A stretch of DNA of 64,000 nt, taken from CAYPYI01 sp964415085 (GTDB taxonomy: Bacteria; Bacillota; Clostridia; Tissierellales; Tissierellaceae). This document shows, piece by piece, positions 33,862-43,757 of the stretch (position 1 is the first letter of the stretch; every line of letters begins with the position of its first letter). The position numbers and the translations under genes were made by a program. Where the stretch lies: the NCBI GenBank assembly GCA_964415085.1, contig CAYPYI010000002.1, positions 13,253 through 77,252 on the forward strand, written 5' to 3'. The notes under the pieces are model-generated. The model saw only the letters and a program-made list of their open reading frames with translations. It was not told the DNA's origin and did not search any database.

Positions 33862-33899
33862 TGAAAAAAGCTAAAAATAGAACATCTATCTTTAGCTTT
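33862..33899 (-). terminator. Terminator after the zinc metallopeptidase gene
   Basis: Minus-strand hairpin AAGCTAAA..ATAG/CTAT..TTTAGCTT followed by TTTTTC. It separates def-fmt-peptidase from the rlmN operon. The rest of the 176-base gap holds only the rlmN promoter. Confidence 0.75.
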
Positions 33900-33907
33900 A
33901 AACGTAT

Positions 33908-34597
33908 TTAATCTCTTCTATTTCTTTGATTACTAGTTATTGCAAGTAATCTTAATAATTCTCCTATGGCTACTAATGTGGCTGCTACATAAGTTAACGC
34001 TGCAGCTTGTAACACCTGCTTAGATTGACTTATCTTTGTTGCTGGAGCAATTCCTTGTTCCAGCTCACTTAAAGCTCTAGAGCTTGCATTAAATTCAACT
34101 GGTAATGTAACCACTTGAAATATAACTGACATTAAAAACATAATTATACCTATATTTACAAATGAGTTTTGAAATAGTATTCCCATCATAATAAATACAA
34201 ATGATAATCTTGAACCAATATTCGCAAGTGGTACTATAGCACTTCTTAGTTTAAGTGGTATATATCCTTGAGCATGTTGTATAGCGTGTCCTACTTCATG
34301 AGCCGCAATACTCATTGAAGCAACTGTAGTTCCACTATATACAGCTGGAGATAATCTAATAATTCTACTTCTTGGATCATAATGGTCTGTAAGCTGACCT
34401 TGACCCCTTTGAATTTTAACATCTGTTAGTCCATTTCTATCTAAAATCATTCTTGCAACATCATGTCCTGTTAAGCCTGTTTCATTACTTACTTGTGAAT
34501 ATTTATTATAAGCTGATGTCACTTTTGCTTGAGCGTAAGTTGCAAAAAGTACAGCTGGTAATACAAAGATCCACCAAGTTGGTCCATAATATAACAT
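33908..34597 (-). CDS. Membrane zinc metallopeptidase (YugP/DUF2268-like)
   Basis: A 229-residue membrane protein with an N-terminal anchor (WWIFVLPAVLFATYA), a zinc site HEVGHAIQHAQGY (HExxH), and two or three hydrophobic helices after it (around 115-165 and near the C-terminus). This is the YugP family of zinc metallopeptidases, commonly encoded beside fmt and def in Clostridia. Its physiological substrate is unknown. It follows fmt by 14 bases. Confidence 0.9.
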   Translation of the reverse strand: MLYYGPTWWIFVLPAVLFATYAQAKVTSAYNKYSQVSNETGLTGHDVARMILDRNGLTDVKIQRGQGQLTDHYDPRSRIIRLSPAVYSGTTVASMSIAAHEVGHAIQHAQGYIPLKLRSAIVPLANIGSRLSFVFIMMGILFQNSFVNIGIIMFLMSVIFQVVTLPVEFNASSRALSELEQGIAPATKISQSKQVLQAAALTYVAATLVAIGELLRLLAITSNQRNRRD

Positions 34598-34611
34598 TTA
34601 ATCACCCCTAG

Positions 34612-35544
34612 CTAATTTGTTAAAACTGTTTTTTCTTTTATTTCATTTCCTTGTATATATTCACTAACATTCATTTTTCTCTTATTTGGAAATTGTAACT
34701 CTTCAATTAAGATTGAGCCTTTTCCAGTTTGTACCAAAACACCGTCATCATCAACTTTAATAATTTCTCCAGGTATATCTGAATAATCTTCATCTATAGT
34801 TTTAGCAAGATGGATTTTAATTTTTTCATCTTCATAATATGTTGTTGCACTTGGCCATCCTTTAACTCCACGAATCAGATTTACGATTTCAAAATTCTTT
34901 TTATTCCAATCTATTTTTCCAGTATCCCTACTAAGCATAGGCGCATATGTTGATAAAGAATGGTCTTGTTCTTCACCTTCAAGTTCTTTTATAACTATCT
35001 TATCTAAAGATTCAACAATAGCCTCTGCACCTAAAATCGATAACTTATCATGTATTGTAAAAGCATCATCTTCTGGTTTTATATCTATTCTTTTTTTATA
35101 ATACATATCTCCAGAATCTAATCCTTCTTCCATTTGCATTATAGTTACTCCAGTTTCTTTCTCACCATTTATAAGAACCCAATTAATTGGTGCTGCACCT
35201 CTATATTTAGGTAATATTGATGCATGAATATTTATACATCCATATTTTGGTAAATTTAAAATTTCTGTTTTAAAAATTTGTCCATAAGCTACTACAACAA
35301 TAACTTCTGGATTAGCTTCTTTTATCTTATCTAGAGATTCTCTACTATTAATATTTTTAGGTTGATATACTTCTAAACCAAGTTCTAAAGCTTTTTCCTT
35401 TACTGGTGTAGGTTGCATTTGTTTCCCTCTACCCTTTGGTCTATCCTGCTGCGTAATAACCATTTTTATATTATATCCTTCTTTGTGTAAGGATTCTAGA
35501 ATTGGGACTGAAAAATCTGGTGTCCCAGCAAATATTATATCCAT
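34612..35544 (-). CDS. fmt: Methionyl-tRNA formyltransferase
   Basis: A 310-residue enzyme that formylates initiator Met-tRNA. Motifs: MDIIFAGTPDFSVPIL, INIHASILPKYRGAAPINW with the catalytic Asn/His, GVTIMQMEEGLDSGD, and a C-terminal OB domain. It is three bases downstream of def, so the formylation and deformylation steps are made from one transcript. Confidence 0.97.
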   Translation of the reverse strand: MDIIFAGTPDFSVPILESLHKEGYNIKMVITQQDRPKGRGKQMQPTPVKEKALELGLEVYQPKNINSRESLDKIKEANPEVIVVVAYGQIFKTEILNLPKYGCINIHASILPKYRGAAPINWVLINGEKETGVTIMQMEEGLDSGDMYYKKRIDIKPEDDAFTIHDKLSILGAEAIVESLDKIVIKELEGEEQDHSLSTYAPMLSRDTGKIDWNKKNFEIVNLIRGVKGWPSATTYYEDEKIKIHLAKTIDEDYSDIPGEIIKVDDDGVLVQTGKGSILIEELQFPNKRKMNVSEYIQGNEIKEKTVLTN

Positions 35545-35547
35545 TCT

Positions 35548-36033
35548 TTATCCCTCACATTCTTCTTCATATTCTTCATCGTCAAGATCTAAATATTCTA
35601 TAACTTTATCTGTATACAATATACCATCTAAATGATCTAATTCATGACAAATTGCTCTTGCTAAAAAACCTTGAGCATCAATTATAACTTCTTCTCCATC
35701 AACATCAGTATATTTTGCTTTTACATTGGTTGGCCTATCAACTGTTCCTGCAAGATTTGGTACAGAAAGACAGCCTTCAGCCGCTATGTCTGAGCCTTCT
35801 TTTGCAAGTATTTCTGGATTTATCATCTTAATAGGACCTTCACCTATATCAACAACTACAACTCTTCTAAGTATGCCTACTTGTGGTGCTGCTAATCCTA
35901 CACCTTGAGCATCATACATCGTATCTAACATATCGTCTAAAAGTTCTAGTATTCTTGGTGTTATTTTCCTTACAGGTTTTGAAACCTCTCTTAAAATTGG
36001 ATCATCATCTATTCTAATATTCCTTAATGCCAT
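35548..36033 (-). CDS. def: Peptide deformylase
   Basis: A 161-residue metallo-deformylase with all three motifs: GVGLAAPQVG, EGCLSVP and CHELDHLDG. The last has the HExxH zinc/iron ligands. The acidic C-terminus (DLDDEEYEEECEG) is usual for clostridial members. It is the first gene of def-fmt-peptidase, behind a promoter that starts within the priA 3' end. Confidence 0.97.
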   Translation of the reverse strand: MALRNIRIDDDPILREVSKPVRKITPRILELLDDMLDTMYDAQGVGLAAPQVGILRRVVVVDIGEGPIKMINPEILAKEGSDIAAEGCLSVPNLAGTVDRPTNVKAKYTDVDGEEVIIDAQGFLARAICHELDHLDGILYTDKVIEYLDLDDEEYEEECEG

Positions 36034-36100
36034 ATTTATACCTCCTCAATATACATATTACATATTATGTATACCCTTTTATATTTATTCTAATATTAAT

Positions 36101-36130
36101 ATTATAATATATTACTTGGATTAATTTCAA
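36101..36130 (-). promoter_or_regulatory. Promoter for def-fmt, overlapping the end of priA
   Basis: Minus-strand TTGAAA (36130-36125), 18-base spacer, TATAAT (36106-36101). The -35 box is inside the priA coding sequence and the -10 overlaps its stop. Confidence 0.6.
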
Positions 36131-38567
36131 TATTTAAGCTAATCGCTTGAAAATCAAGGTTAAATCTATTTTCAAAAATCATTCTATCCAATATATTTTT
36201 TATTTGCTCAAAGTCGGAGTCCATAACCTTTACAATAATTTGATATCTATATTTATTTTTTATTCGTTCTAACGGCGCTGGACTTGGACCAATTATATAT
36301 TTATAAAAATCATCTTTATAAAGATGGTATATCTCACTTCCCAGTATATTATAAATCTTTGTAGAGTTATTAATTACCTTATTTATTTCCTCTCCATTTA
36401 TTATTATATTAATTAACTTTATAAATGGTGGATATAACTGCATATTCCTTACTTCTATTTCATCTTCATAAAAGCCTAAAAAATCATGTTCTTTAGCATA
36501 TTGTAAGCTATAATGATCAGGCTCATATGTTTGCAAAATAACTTTTCCTGGATAGTCTCCTCTACCAGCTCTTCCTGAAACTTGTGTTACAAGCTGAAAA
36601 GTTTTTTCACTAGAATTATAATTAGGAATATTTAAACTAGTATCCGCAGCTATTATTCCAACTAAAGAAACATCTTCAAAATCTAGTCCCTTGGCTATCA
36701 TCTGCGTACCAACTAATATATCAATTTCTTTGTTCTTCATTTTGCTCAGTATATTTTCATACGCATTTTTAGCTTGTGTTGTATCTGCATCAAGTCTTGC
36801 TACTCTTGCATTTGGAAATTGTGCTTTAGTTATTTGTTCTACTTTTTGAGTTCCTATTCCAAAATATTTTATATACTTACTTCCACATTCTGGGCAAGTT
36901 TTAGGAATTTCTTTTGTTTCACCGCAATAATGACATCTCAATTTATTAATATTTCTATGATAAGTCATTGATATATCACACTTATCACATTGAACAACAT
37001 AGCCACATTCTCTACAAGAAACAAATGTAGAAAAACCTCTCCTATTTAAAAATAATATAATCTGTTTTTTATTATCTAAAGCTTTTACCATTTCATTATA
37101 CAAAGATTCAGAGTATATTGATTTGTTTCCTTTTTCTAATTCTAACCTCATATCAACAACCTCAACATCAGGTAGAATAGCATTTGCTGCTCTTTTTGTA
37201 AGGCTTAAAACTTTATATTCATTGTTATTAGTTGCTTTAAAGTACGTATTAATTGAAGGTGTTGCTGTGCCTAATACTAGTAGTGAATCATTCATATCAG
37301 TTCTTTTTTCTGCTACCTCTATTGTGTCATATTTAGGATTTTGTCCTGATTTATAACTATCTTCATGTTCTTCATCTATAATTATTAAACCAAGATTATT
37401 AAAAGGGGCAAATATTGCAGATCTTGCTCCTATTACTATACTTACTTCATTATTCTTTATCTTTTTCCATTGATCAAATCTTTCTCCATCTGATAATTTA
37501 CTGTGTAAAATTGCTACATTATCTCCAAACCTTCCTACAAATCTGTCTATAGTTTGGGGAGTTAATGATATTTCAGGTACTAATATAATAGATTGCTTTT
37601 CCTCTTGCATCATTTTCTCCACAAGATGCAAATATATTTCAGTCTTCCCACTTCCTGTTATTCCATGTATTAAAAATTTATTGTGTTTATCATTATCAAA
37701 ATCATTAGTTATAGTATTGTAAACATGTTTTTGCTCTTCATTTAGTATATGTTTATTATATTTTTTTATTTCTTTACTTATAGCTTTCCTTTCAACTATC
37801 TCTTCAAATGATAATATAATACCTTTTTTCAACATACTATTTGTAACTGAATTTGAAGTATTGGCTATTTTTAATAACTCACTCAAAGCTAAACCGTCAG
37901 AATTTTCCCTTAAAATTTTAATAATCTCTTTTTGTTTTGGTGCTGATTTTACTTTTAAATTTATTTCTTCTTCCGATATATTATCATTAATTTTAATATA
38001 TTTAATTCTTTTTTCTGACACTCTAGTTTTTATATCTACTTTAGTAGATATAATATTTCTTTCCTTTAAATCCTTGACAATATGATTTATATGATTTATT
38101 TTCAATTTTTCTTTTAGTATTTCTAAAGTGCTATATTTATTACTTTTAATAAACTCAAGTAACATAGTCTCATCTAAATTCTTAGGATTATATTTTAAAT
38201 CTTTAATCTCAAAATAATAAATAACATCTTTATAATCTCCTGGTGGAAGAACTAGAGAAATAGAACTTAAAAAAGATGAAATATAATAATCCTTAATCCA
38301 CTTACTTAAGGCAATTAGTTCCTCTGATATTATACTCTCTTCATCAATTACATCTACTATTTCTTTTAATTTGAAAGTCCCATCATATTTATCTAATATA
38401 TCTATAACTAACCCCTTAATTGGTCTATTGTTTCTACCAAATGGAATTAAAACTCTCATACCAATCTCTAGAGAGTTTTTAAAGTTATCAGGAATTATAT
38501 ATGTAAATAGTCTATCTAACTCAATAGCCCTATTATCTGTTAGTATTTGAGCATATTTAAATGACAA
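36102..38567 (-). CDS. priA: Primosomal replication-restart helicase PriA
   Basis: An 821-residue helicase that reloads the replisome at forks. The N-terminal DNA-binding domain (3'BD) is followed by helicase motifs GITGSGKTEIYL, DEEHEDSYK, LGTATPS and GRAGRGD. A zinc-binding insert has eight cysteines: CRECG, CDKC, CHYC, CPECG. Length is normal for Firmicutes. The gene follows coaBC after a terminator. Confidence 0.97.
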   Translation of the reverse strand: MSFKYAQILTDNRAIELDRLFTYIIPDNFKNSLEIGMRVLIPFGRNNRPIKGLVIDILDKYDGTFKLKEIVDVIDEESIISEELIALSKWIKDYYISSFLSSISLVLPPGDYKDVIYYFEIKDLKYNPKNLDETMLLEFIKSNKYSTLEILKEKLKINHINHIVKDLKERNIISTKVDIKTRVSEKRIKYIKINDNISEEEINLKVKSAPKQKEIIKILRENSDGLALSELLKIANTSNSVTNSMLKKGIILSFEEIVERKAISKEIKKYNKHILNEEQKHVYNTITNDFDNDKHNKFLIHGITGSGKTEIYLHLVEKMMQEEKQSIILVPEISLTPQTIDRFVGRFGDNVAILHSKLSDGERFDQWKKIKNNEVSIVIGARSAIFAPFNNLGLIIIDEEHEDSYKSGQNPKYDTIEVAEKRTDMNDSLLVLGTATPSINTYFKATNNNEYKVLSLTKRAANAILPDVEVVDMRLELEKGNKSIYSESLYNEMVKALDNKKQIILFLNRRGFSTFVSCRECGYVVQCDKCDISMTYHRNINKLRCHYCGETKEIPKTCPECGSKYIKYFGIGTQKVEQITKAQFPNARVARLDADTTQAKNAYENILSKMKNKEIDILVGTQMIAKGLDFEDVSLVGIIAADTSLNIPNYNSSEKTFQLVTQVSGRAGRGDYPGKVILQTYEPDHYSLQYAKEHDFLGFYEDEIEVRNMQLYPPFIKLINIIINGEEINKVINNSTKIYNILGSEIYHLYKDDFYKYIIGPSPAPLERIKNKYRYQIIVKVMDSDFEQIKNILDRMIFENRFNLDFQAISLNIEINPSNIL

Positions 38568-38580
38568 TATATCACCTCCT

Positions 38581-38610
38581 AAAAAAATAAAAGCTAAGAT
38601 TAGCTTTTAT
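38581..38610 (-). terminator. Rho-independent terminator after coaBC
   Basis: Minus-strand hairpin ATAAAAGCTAA/TTAGCTTTTAT with a short loop, followed by seven T. The tail runs into the priA ribosome binding site. Confidence 0.8.
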
Positions 38611-39806
38611 TTTATAATTTCTAATGCTTTATCTAATATAATATTAGCTAAATCTAGCTTATCCATAATTGGATAATCTGTAGTGTTTCCTTTGTTATCT
38701 ATTATAGAAACTATATTTGTGTCAGTTTTAAAGCCTGCACCCTCTCTAGTTACATCATTTGCAACTATGAAATCTAAATTCTTTTTCTCAACCTTAGACT
38801 TAGCGTTATCATACAGATCATTAGTCTCTGCTGCAAAACCTATAACTACCTGATTTTCTTTATTGTTTCCATAAAATTTTAATATATCTGGATTTCTAGT
38901 TAACTTTATATTTAAGCTTTCAGCTTCATCATCTTTTTTCTTTATCTTAATATCACTATATTCTACTGGTTTATAATCAGATGGTGCTGCAGATTTAATT
39001 AATATATCACAATCATCGAAATATTTTCCCACAGCATCAAACATATCTATTGTAGATTCAACTTCTATTAAATCCACACCTTTTGGCACTTCTAACTGGG
39101 TAGGCCCTGAAATTAAAGTAACATCTGCTCCCCTTTTTCTAGCTTCATTAGCTAATGCATATCCCATTTTCCCTGTGGAGTGATTGGATAAAAATCTTAC
39201 TGGATCTATAGCTTCTCTTGTAGGTCCGGCAGTTATTACTATTTTTTTACCTTCTAAATCCTTTTCTGTAAAATAATCCATAATATATTCTAATATATCT
39301 TGAGGTTCGCTCATCTTCCCAGCACCATAATCTCCACAAGCAAGTCTTCCTATACTTGGTGATATGAAATCATATCCTAGATTTTCTAATTTTTTCATAT
39401 TTTCCTGAGTTATAATATTATTATACATCTGTGTATTCATAGCAGGTGCTATTAATACTTTAGATTTAGTTGCCATTACTACGGTTGTTAATAAATTATC
39501 TGCTATACCATTAGCAATCTTGCCTATAGTATTGGCTGTTGCAGGAGCTATTACTATCATGTCAGCTTTTTTAGCTAAGGATATATGTTCAACATCAAAT
39601 TTATCTATTTCATTAAACATACTATAATGAACAGGATTATTTGACATAGTTTGAAATGTAAGTGGTTTAACAAACTCCATGCTAGCTTCAGTCATAATAA
39701 CTTCAACATTGGCATTTTGTTTTTTTAATCTACTAACTAAATCACATGACTTGTATGCTGCAATTCCTCCCGTAACACCTAAAATAATAGTTTTTCCCTT
39801 TAACAT
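38607..39806 (-). CDS. coaBC: Bifunctional phosphopantothenoylcysteine decarboxylase/synthase CoaBC
   Basis: A 399-residue fusion. The N-terminal CoaC flavoprotein shows GVTGGIAAYKS, SANPVHY-like SNNPVHYSMF, and PAMNTQMYNN. The C-terminal CoaB shows TAGPTREAIDPVRFLSN, STGKMG and KSAAPSDYKP, ending near residue 399. It turns phosphopantothenate into phosphopantetheine, two steps before CoaD. It is eight bases after rpoZ, the usual gmk-rpoZ-coaBC order. Confidence 0.97.
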   Translation of the reverse strand: MLKGKTIILGVTGGIAAYKSCDLVSRLKKQNANVEVIMTEASMEFVKPLTFQTMSNNPVHYSMFNEIDKFDVEHISLAKKADMIVIAPATANTIGKIANGIADNLLTTVVMATKSKVLIAPAMNTQMYNNIITQENMKKLENLGYDFISPSIGRLACGDYGAGKMSEPQDILEYIMDYFTEKDLEGKKIVITAGPTREAIDPVRFLSNHSTGKMGYALANEARKRGADVTLISGPTQLEVPKGVDLIEVESTIDMFDAVGKYFDDCDILIKSAAPSDYKPVEYSDIKIKKKDDEAESLNIKLTRNPDILKFYGNNKENQVVIGFAAETNDLYDNAKSKVEKKNLDFIVANDVTREGAGFKTDTNIVSIIDNKGNTTDYPIMDKLDLANIILDKALEIIK

Positions 39807-39814
39807 AATCTCAC

Positions 39815-40093
39815 CTATTCTTCTCTATTATTATTGTTATTGGCTCTTTCTAACTCTAAATTTTTGTTATGTGCATCAAGTTCTAATTCTGCATCTGTTT
39901 TATGTCCTATAGTATAAGTAATCTCTCCTGCAACTATCTCTTCTATTGCTATCGATACAGGTTTTGTAGATTCAGTTTTTACTAAAGGTTCTGCATTATC
40001 TACTAATTGTCTTGCTCTTTTTGATGCTAACATTACTAATGTATATTTACTATCTCCTTTTTTTAATACATGATCAAATGATGGATTTAACAT
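39815..40093 (-). CDS. rpoZ: RNA polymerase omega subunit
   Basis: A 92-residue omega subunit with the conserved YTLVMLASKRARQLVD core and AIEEIVAGEITY. It stabilises the beta' subunit. It lies four bases after gmk, as in most Firmicutes. The C-terminal asparagine/glutamate-rich tail is probably disordered. Confidence 0.95.
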   Translation of the reverse strand: MLNPSFDHVLKKGDSKYTLVMLASKRARQLVDNAEPLVKTESTKPVSIAIEEIVAGEITYTIGHKTDAELELDAHNKNLELERANNNNNREE

Positions 40094-40097
40094 AATA

Positions 40098-40715
40098 TTA
40101 TCTTCCTTTCAAAATTTCCTCTTTTATATTTTTATTTCTCTTAACTTTCAGTTTTTCTGATTTTATAATTGAGTTAATTCTATCAACTGCTAACTCAATC
40201 TTATCATTAATTACATAGTAATCATATTTTTCAACTAAATCTATTTCTTGTTTTGCATTTGCAAGTCTAATAGAAATGTCTTCATTACTTTCTGTATTTC
40301 TATTTCTAAGTCTATGTTCTAACTCTTCTAAGTTAGGTGGTAATAAAAATACACTAACTACATTTTCAAATCTTTCCATTACTTGCATAGCTCCTTGAAC
40401 ATCAATTTCAAGAAGTACTATTTTGCCATTTTCTACTTTTTCAATAACAAAATCCTTTGGAGTTCCATAGTAGTTTGTATGAACATTTGCATATTCTAAA
40501 AATTCATTATTTTCAATTTTAGTTGCAAATTCATCTTTATCTAAAAAGAAATAATTCTCTCCATGAATTTCTCCAGGTCTAGGAGATCTTGTTGTAGCTG
40601 ATACAGAAAATACTAATCCATCTATATTTTCTAATAGCTCCTTACAAACAGTTCCCTTGCCAGATCCTGATGGTCCTGAAACTACTAATAAAAATCCCTC
40701 TGACATCTTACTCAC
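40098..40715 (-). CDS. gmk: Guanylate kinase
   Basis: A 205-residue GMP kinase. P-loop GPSGSGKGTV, the GMP-binding segments SATTRSPRPGEIHGENYFF and LEIDVQGAMQVM, and the IRLANAKQEI lid region are clear. Its ATG overlaps the remA 3' end by eight bases. Confidence 0.97.
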   Translation of the reverse strand: MSKMSEGFLLVVSGPSGSGKGTVCKELLENIDGLVFSVSATTRSPRPGEIHGENYFFLDKDEFATKIENNEFLEYANVHTNYYGTPKDFVIEKVENGKIVLLEIDVQGAMQVMERFENVVSVFLLPPNLEELEHRLRNRNTESNEDISIRLANAKQEIDLVEKYDYYVINDKIELAVDRINSIIKSEKLKVKRNKNIKEEILKGR

Positions 40716-40974
40716 CCTTTACCTTATCATCTTCTATATTATTTAATCTACTTCCTATTGTTTCAGGTTGTAAAGCTGTAAGTATAACATGGTTACTATC
40801 CATAATTATAACTGCTCTAGTCCTTCTTCCACAAGTAGCATCTATTAGCATTCCTTTTTCTCTGTTTTCTTGAACCAGTCTCTTAATAGGTGCTGATTCT
40901 GGATTTACGATTGATATAACCCTATTTGAAGAGATTATATTCCCAAACCCTATACTAACTAATCTGTTATTCAT
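40708..40974 (-). CDS. remA: DUF370 / RemA-family extracellular matrix regulator
   Basis: An 88-residue member of the RemA (YlzA) family: VSIGFGNIISSNRVISIVNPESAPIKRL and GRRTRAVIIMDSNHVILTALQPETI. In Bacillus it is a DNA-binding activator of matrix and osmoprotection genes. Its role in Clostridia is not defined. It sits between yicC and gmk, the conserved order. Confidence 0.92.
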   Translation of the reverse strand: MNNRLVSIGFGNIISSNRVISIVNPESAPIKRLVQENREKGMLIDATCGRRTRAVIIMDSNHVILTALQPETIGSRLNNIEDDKVKGE

Positions 40975-40998
40975 GCTAGTCCCCCTAGTTCTTTTAAA

Positions 40999-41880
40999 TT
41001 ATTCTATATTTTGTACTTGTTCTCTTATTTTTTCTAATTCAGCTTTCATATTTACTACATTATTTGATATTTCATAATTGCTTGATTTGCTTCCTATGGT
41101 GTTTATTTCTCTATTTATTTCTTGTATTAAAAAGTCTAGCTTCCTTCCAACTACATCCTCATTATTTAGTATTTCTCTAAACTGACAAATATGACTATTA
41201 AGTCTAACTAGTTCTTCATCCACACTAGCCTTATCTACAAAATAAGCTACCTCATTTAATAATCTTTCCTCATCAACAGGAATATTCTCTGTAAGAATTT
41301 CACTTATATTTTGTCTTAATTTTTCTTTATAATCATTTATTATTATAGGAGATAAGTCTTTTATTCTTACAACATAATTTTCAATCTCTGTAAGTTTATT
41401 TAACATATCTAATTTTAACCTTTCTCCTTCAATTTCTCTCATCTTAATCAATTCATCTACTGCCTGATTTGTAGCTATAGTTAGTGGAGATATTATCTCT
41501 TCATCTTCTACATCTTTCTTTTCTGTTTTTATAACATCCCTCATAGCTATTATGTGGTTAATAGTTATCTTATCCTGCAAATTTAAACTAGTATTTATTT
41601 CCTCTAACGCTTTTTGATATGACTTAGCAAGTGGTAAATCCACATCCACATCAATTAATGACTCATCTAAATACTCTAGATTTACATACACATCTATGCT
41701 TCCACGATTGATTCTTTGCTCAATAATATTTTTTATATTATCTTCTAAGTGGTTTAAATGGTGTGGTAATTTTATAGATATATTTTTATATCTATGATTA
41801 ACTGACTTTATTTCTATTTTAAAGTTGTAATACTTATTTCTTGATTCGCCTTTTCCGTATCCTGTCATGCTACTTATCAT
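40999..41880 (-). CDS. yicC: YicC-family endoribonuclease/stress protein
   Basis: A 293-residue YicC protein: MISSMTGYGKGESRNK at the N-terminus, INRGSIDVYVNLEY, and the C-terminal DUF1732 segment with GRKLDFLIQEINREINTIGSKS. YicC members are endoribonucleases. The start is the ATG at 41880 because AAAGGAG precedes it and MTGYG is the family start. An upstream in-frame ATG would place a long unconserved tail over the promoter region. Confidence 0.94.
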   Translation of the reverse strand: MISSMTGYGKGESRNKYYNFKIEIKSVNHRYKNISIKLPHHLNHLEDNIKNIIEQRINRGSIDVYVNLEYLDESLIDVDVDLPLAKSYQKALEEINTSLNLQDKITINHIIAMRDVIKTEKKDVEDEEIISPLTIATNQAVDELIKMREIEGERLKLDMLNKLTEIENYVVRIKDLSPIIINDYKEKLRQNISEILTENIPVDEERLLNEVAYFVDKASVDEELVRLNSHICQFREILNNEDVVGRKLDFLIQEINREINTIGSKSSNYEISNNVVNMKAELEKIREQVQNIE

Positions 41881-41964
41881 AAAATCACTCCTTTGACTAT
41901 TATCATTATATCTTATATAAATTTTAAACACCATAGTATGTAAATATTAATTAACAACTCTTTC

Positions 41965-41993
41965 TTTATAAAGCTTACATAAAATGATATAAT
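41965..41993 (+). promoter_or_regulatory. Promoter for rqcH
   Basis: TTTATA (41965-41970), 17-base spacer, TATAAT (41988-41993) preceded by TGA, making an extended -10. It lies about 20 bases upstream of the rqcH start. Confidence 0.5.
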
Positions 41994-42014
41994 TCTTTTA
42001 CTGGAGGGATTTAG

Positions 42015-43757
42015 ATGGCATTTGATGGAATAGTAACAAGATCAGTAGTACATGAATTAAAAGAAAAGCTACTCTCAGGTAGAATAAATAAAATATACCA
42101 AACAGAAAAAGATGAGCTAATACTTAATATATACAGTAATCGTAATAATTATCAACTACTTATATCTGCAAGTAGTAATAATCCACGATTTCATTTAACA
42201 ACAAGCGTTAAGGATAACCCACAAAATCCGCCTATGTTTTGTATGCTTTTAAGAAAACATCTAACTAGTGGGAGGATTCTTGATATAAGACAATATGAGA
42301 ATGATAGGGTTGTGTTTATTGACATATCTAGTTTAGATGAATTAGGAAATGATAATACGTTAACTCTAGCTATAGAAATTATGGGAAGACATAGTAATAT
42401 AATACTTTTTAATAAAGATACGAATAGGATAATTGACTCTATTGTTAGGGTAACCGAGGATATATCACGAGTAAGGCAAGTTTTACCCGGACTTAATTAT
42501 ACCTTACCACCAATACAAGATAAACTTAGTATTTTTGATATAGATTATAACACCTTTTATAATACTATCACATCTACTGATATAGAACTATATAAATTCT
42601 TCTATACTAGTTTTTTAGGACTTAGCCCTTTAATTAGTAAAGAAATTGTATTTATATCCAATTTAAAAAATAAAACTAAAACTATAGATTTAGAAGAAGA
42701 AGATATTAAAACTCTATTTAATAATCTTATGTATTTATCAGATATAATTAGGGATAATAATTATTCTCCTGTTTATTATACTGATTCTAATAACAGTATA
42801 GTTTCTTTTTATTGTATAGAGCTAAAGTCTAAAGATAATTTTAATAAATTTAACTTAGATTCTATATCTGATGTAATTGATTATTCCTTTACGAAAAAGG
42901 ATAGAGATAATAGAATCCAACAAAAATCAAATCATATAAAAAAAATTGTTGAAAATAATTTAGAAAGATCTATTAATAAACTAAATAAACAAAAAGAAGA
43001 ATATATAGAAAGTAAAAATCGTGATATTTATAAGATATATGCAGATTTAATAGCTGCCAACTATCATAATATTGTTGGAAATGAAGAAAGTGTTATACTT
43101 GATAACTTTTATGATGAAAATATGGCTAAGATAGAGATTCCTTTAAATAAAAAACTATCAGCCCCACAAAATGCTAATAAATATTATAAGCAATTTTCAA
43201 AACTTAAAAATGCTGAGATACTTTTAAAGAAGCAAATACCTATTACTAAAAATGAAATTGATTATTTAGAGTCACTTCTAGTTTCAATAAATAACTGTGA
43301 AGATGTTAAAGATCTTGAAATAATAGAATCAGAACTTGTAGATGAGGGTTACATTAAAAAGAATCTTAAAAATAATAAGAAAAAAGCAATAATAAAAAGT
43401 GATCCATTACATTTTAAGTCATCTGATGGATATGATATTTATGTTGGTAAAAACAATAAACAAAATGATGAATTGACTTTAAAATTTGCAAATAAAGATG
43501 ATTTATGGCTGCATGTTCAAAATATACCTGGTAGTCATGTAATTATAAGAAAAGCAACTGGTGATGATATACCGCAAAACACTATAGTTGAAGCTGCTAG
43601 TCTTGCAGCTTACTACAGTAAAGCTAGAAATTCTAAAAATATAAACGTAGATTATACTGAGAAAAAACATGTTAATAAAGCAAAAGGTGCAAAACCTGGA
43701 ATGGTTTTTTATAATGAATTTAATACGGTTTCAGTTAATCCAAAATCATCAATATAA
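42015..43757 (+). CDS. rqcH: Ribosome quality control factor RqcH (NEMF/FbpA family)
   Basis: A 580-residue NFACT-N plus coiled-coil plus NFACT-R protein. The N-terminal half begins MAFDGIVTRSVVHELK and includes NPPMFCMLLRKHL. A helical region spans roughly 290-420, and the C-terminal DUF814 domain has HFKSSDGYDIYVGKNN, DLWLHVQNIPGSHVII and AKGAKPGMV. It binds stalled 50S-peptidyl-tRNA and directs C-terminal alanine tailing. Older annotations call it fibronectin-binding. It is divergent from yicC and has GGAGGG upstream. Confidence 0.95.
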   Translation: MAFDGIVTRSVVHELKEKLLSGRINKIYQTEKDELILNIYSNRNNYQLLISASSNNPRFHLTTSVKDNPQNPPMFCMLLRKHLTSGRILDIRQYENDRVVFIDISSLDELGNDNTLTLAIEIMGRHSNIILFNKDTNRIIDSIVRVTEDISRVRQVLPGLNYTLPPIQDKLSIFDIDYNTFYNTITSTDIELYKFFYTSFLGLSPLISKEIVFISNLKNKTKTIDLEEEDIKTLFNNLMYLSDIIRDNNYSPVYYTDSNNSIVSFYCIELKSKDNFNKFNLDSISDVIDYSFTKKDRDNRIQQKSNHIKKIVENNLERSINKLNKQKEEYIESKNRDIYKIYADLIAANYHNIVGNEESVILDNFYDENMAKIEIPLNKKLSAPQNANKYYKQFSKLKNAEILLKKQIPITKNEIDYLESLLVSINNCEDVKDLEIIESELVDEGYIKKNLKNNKKKAIIKSDPLHFKSSDGYDIYVGKNNKQNDELTLKFANKDDLWLHVQNIPGSHVIIRKATGDDIPQNTIVEAASLAAYYSKARNSKNINVDYTEKKHVNKAKGAKPGMVFYNEFNTVSVNPKSSI

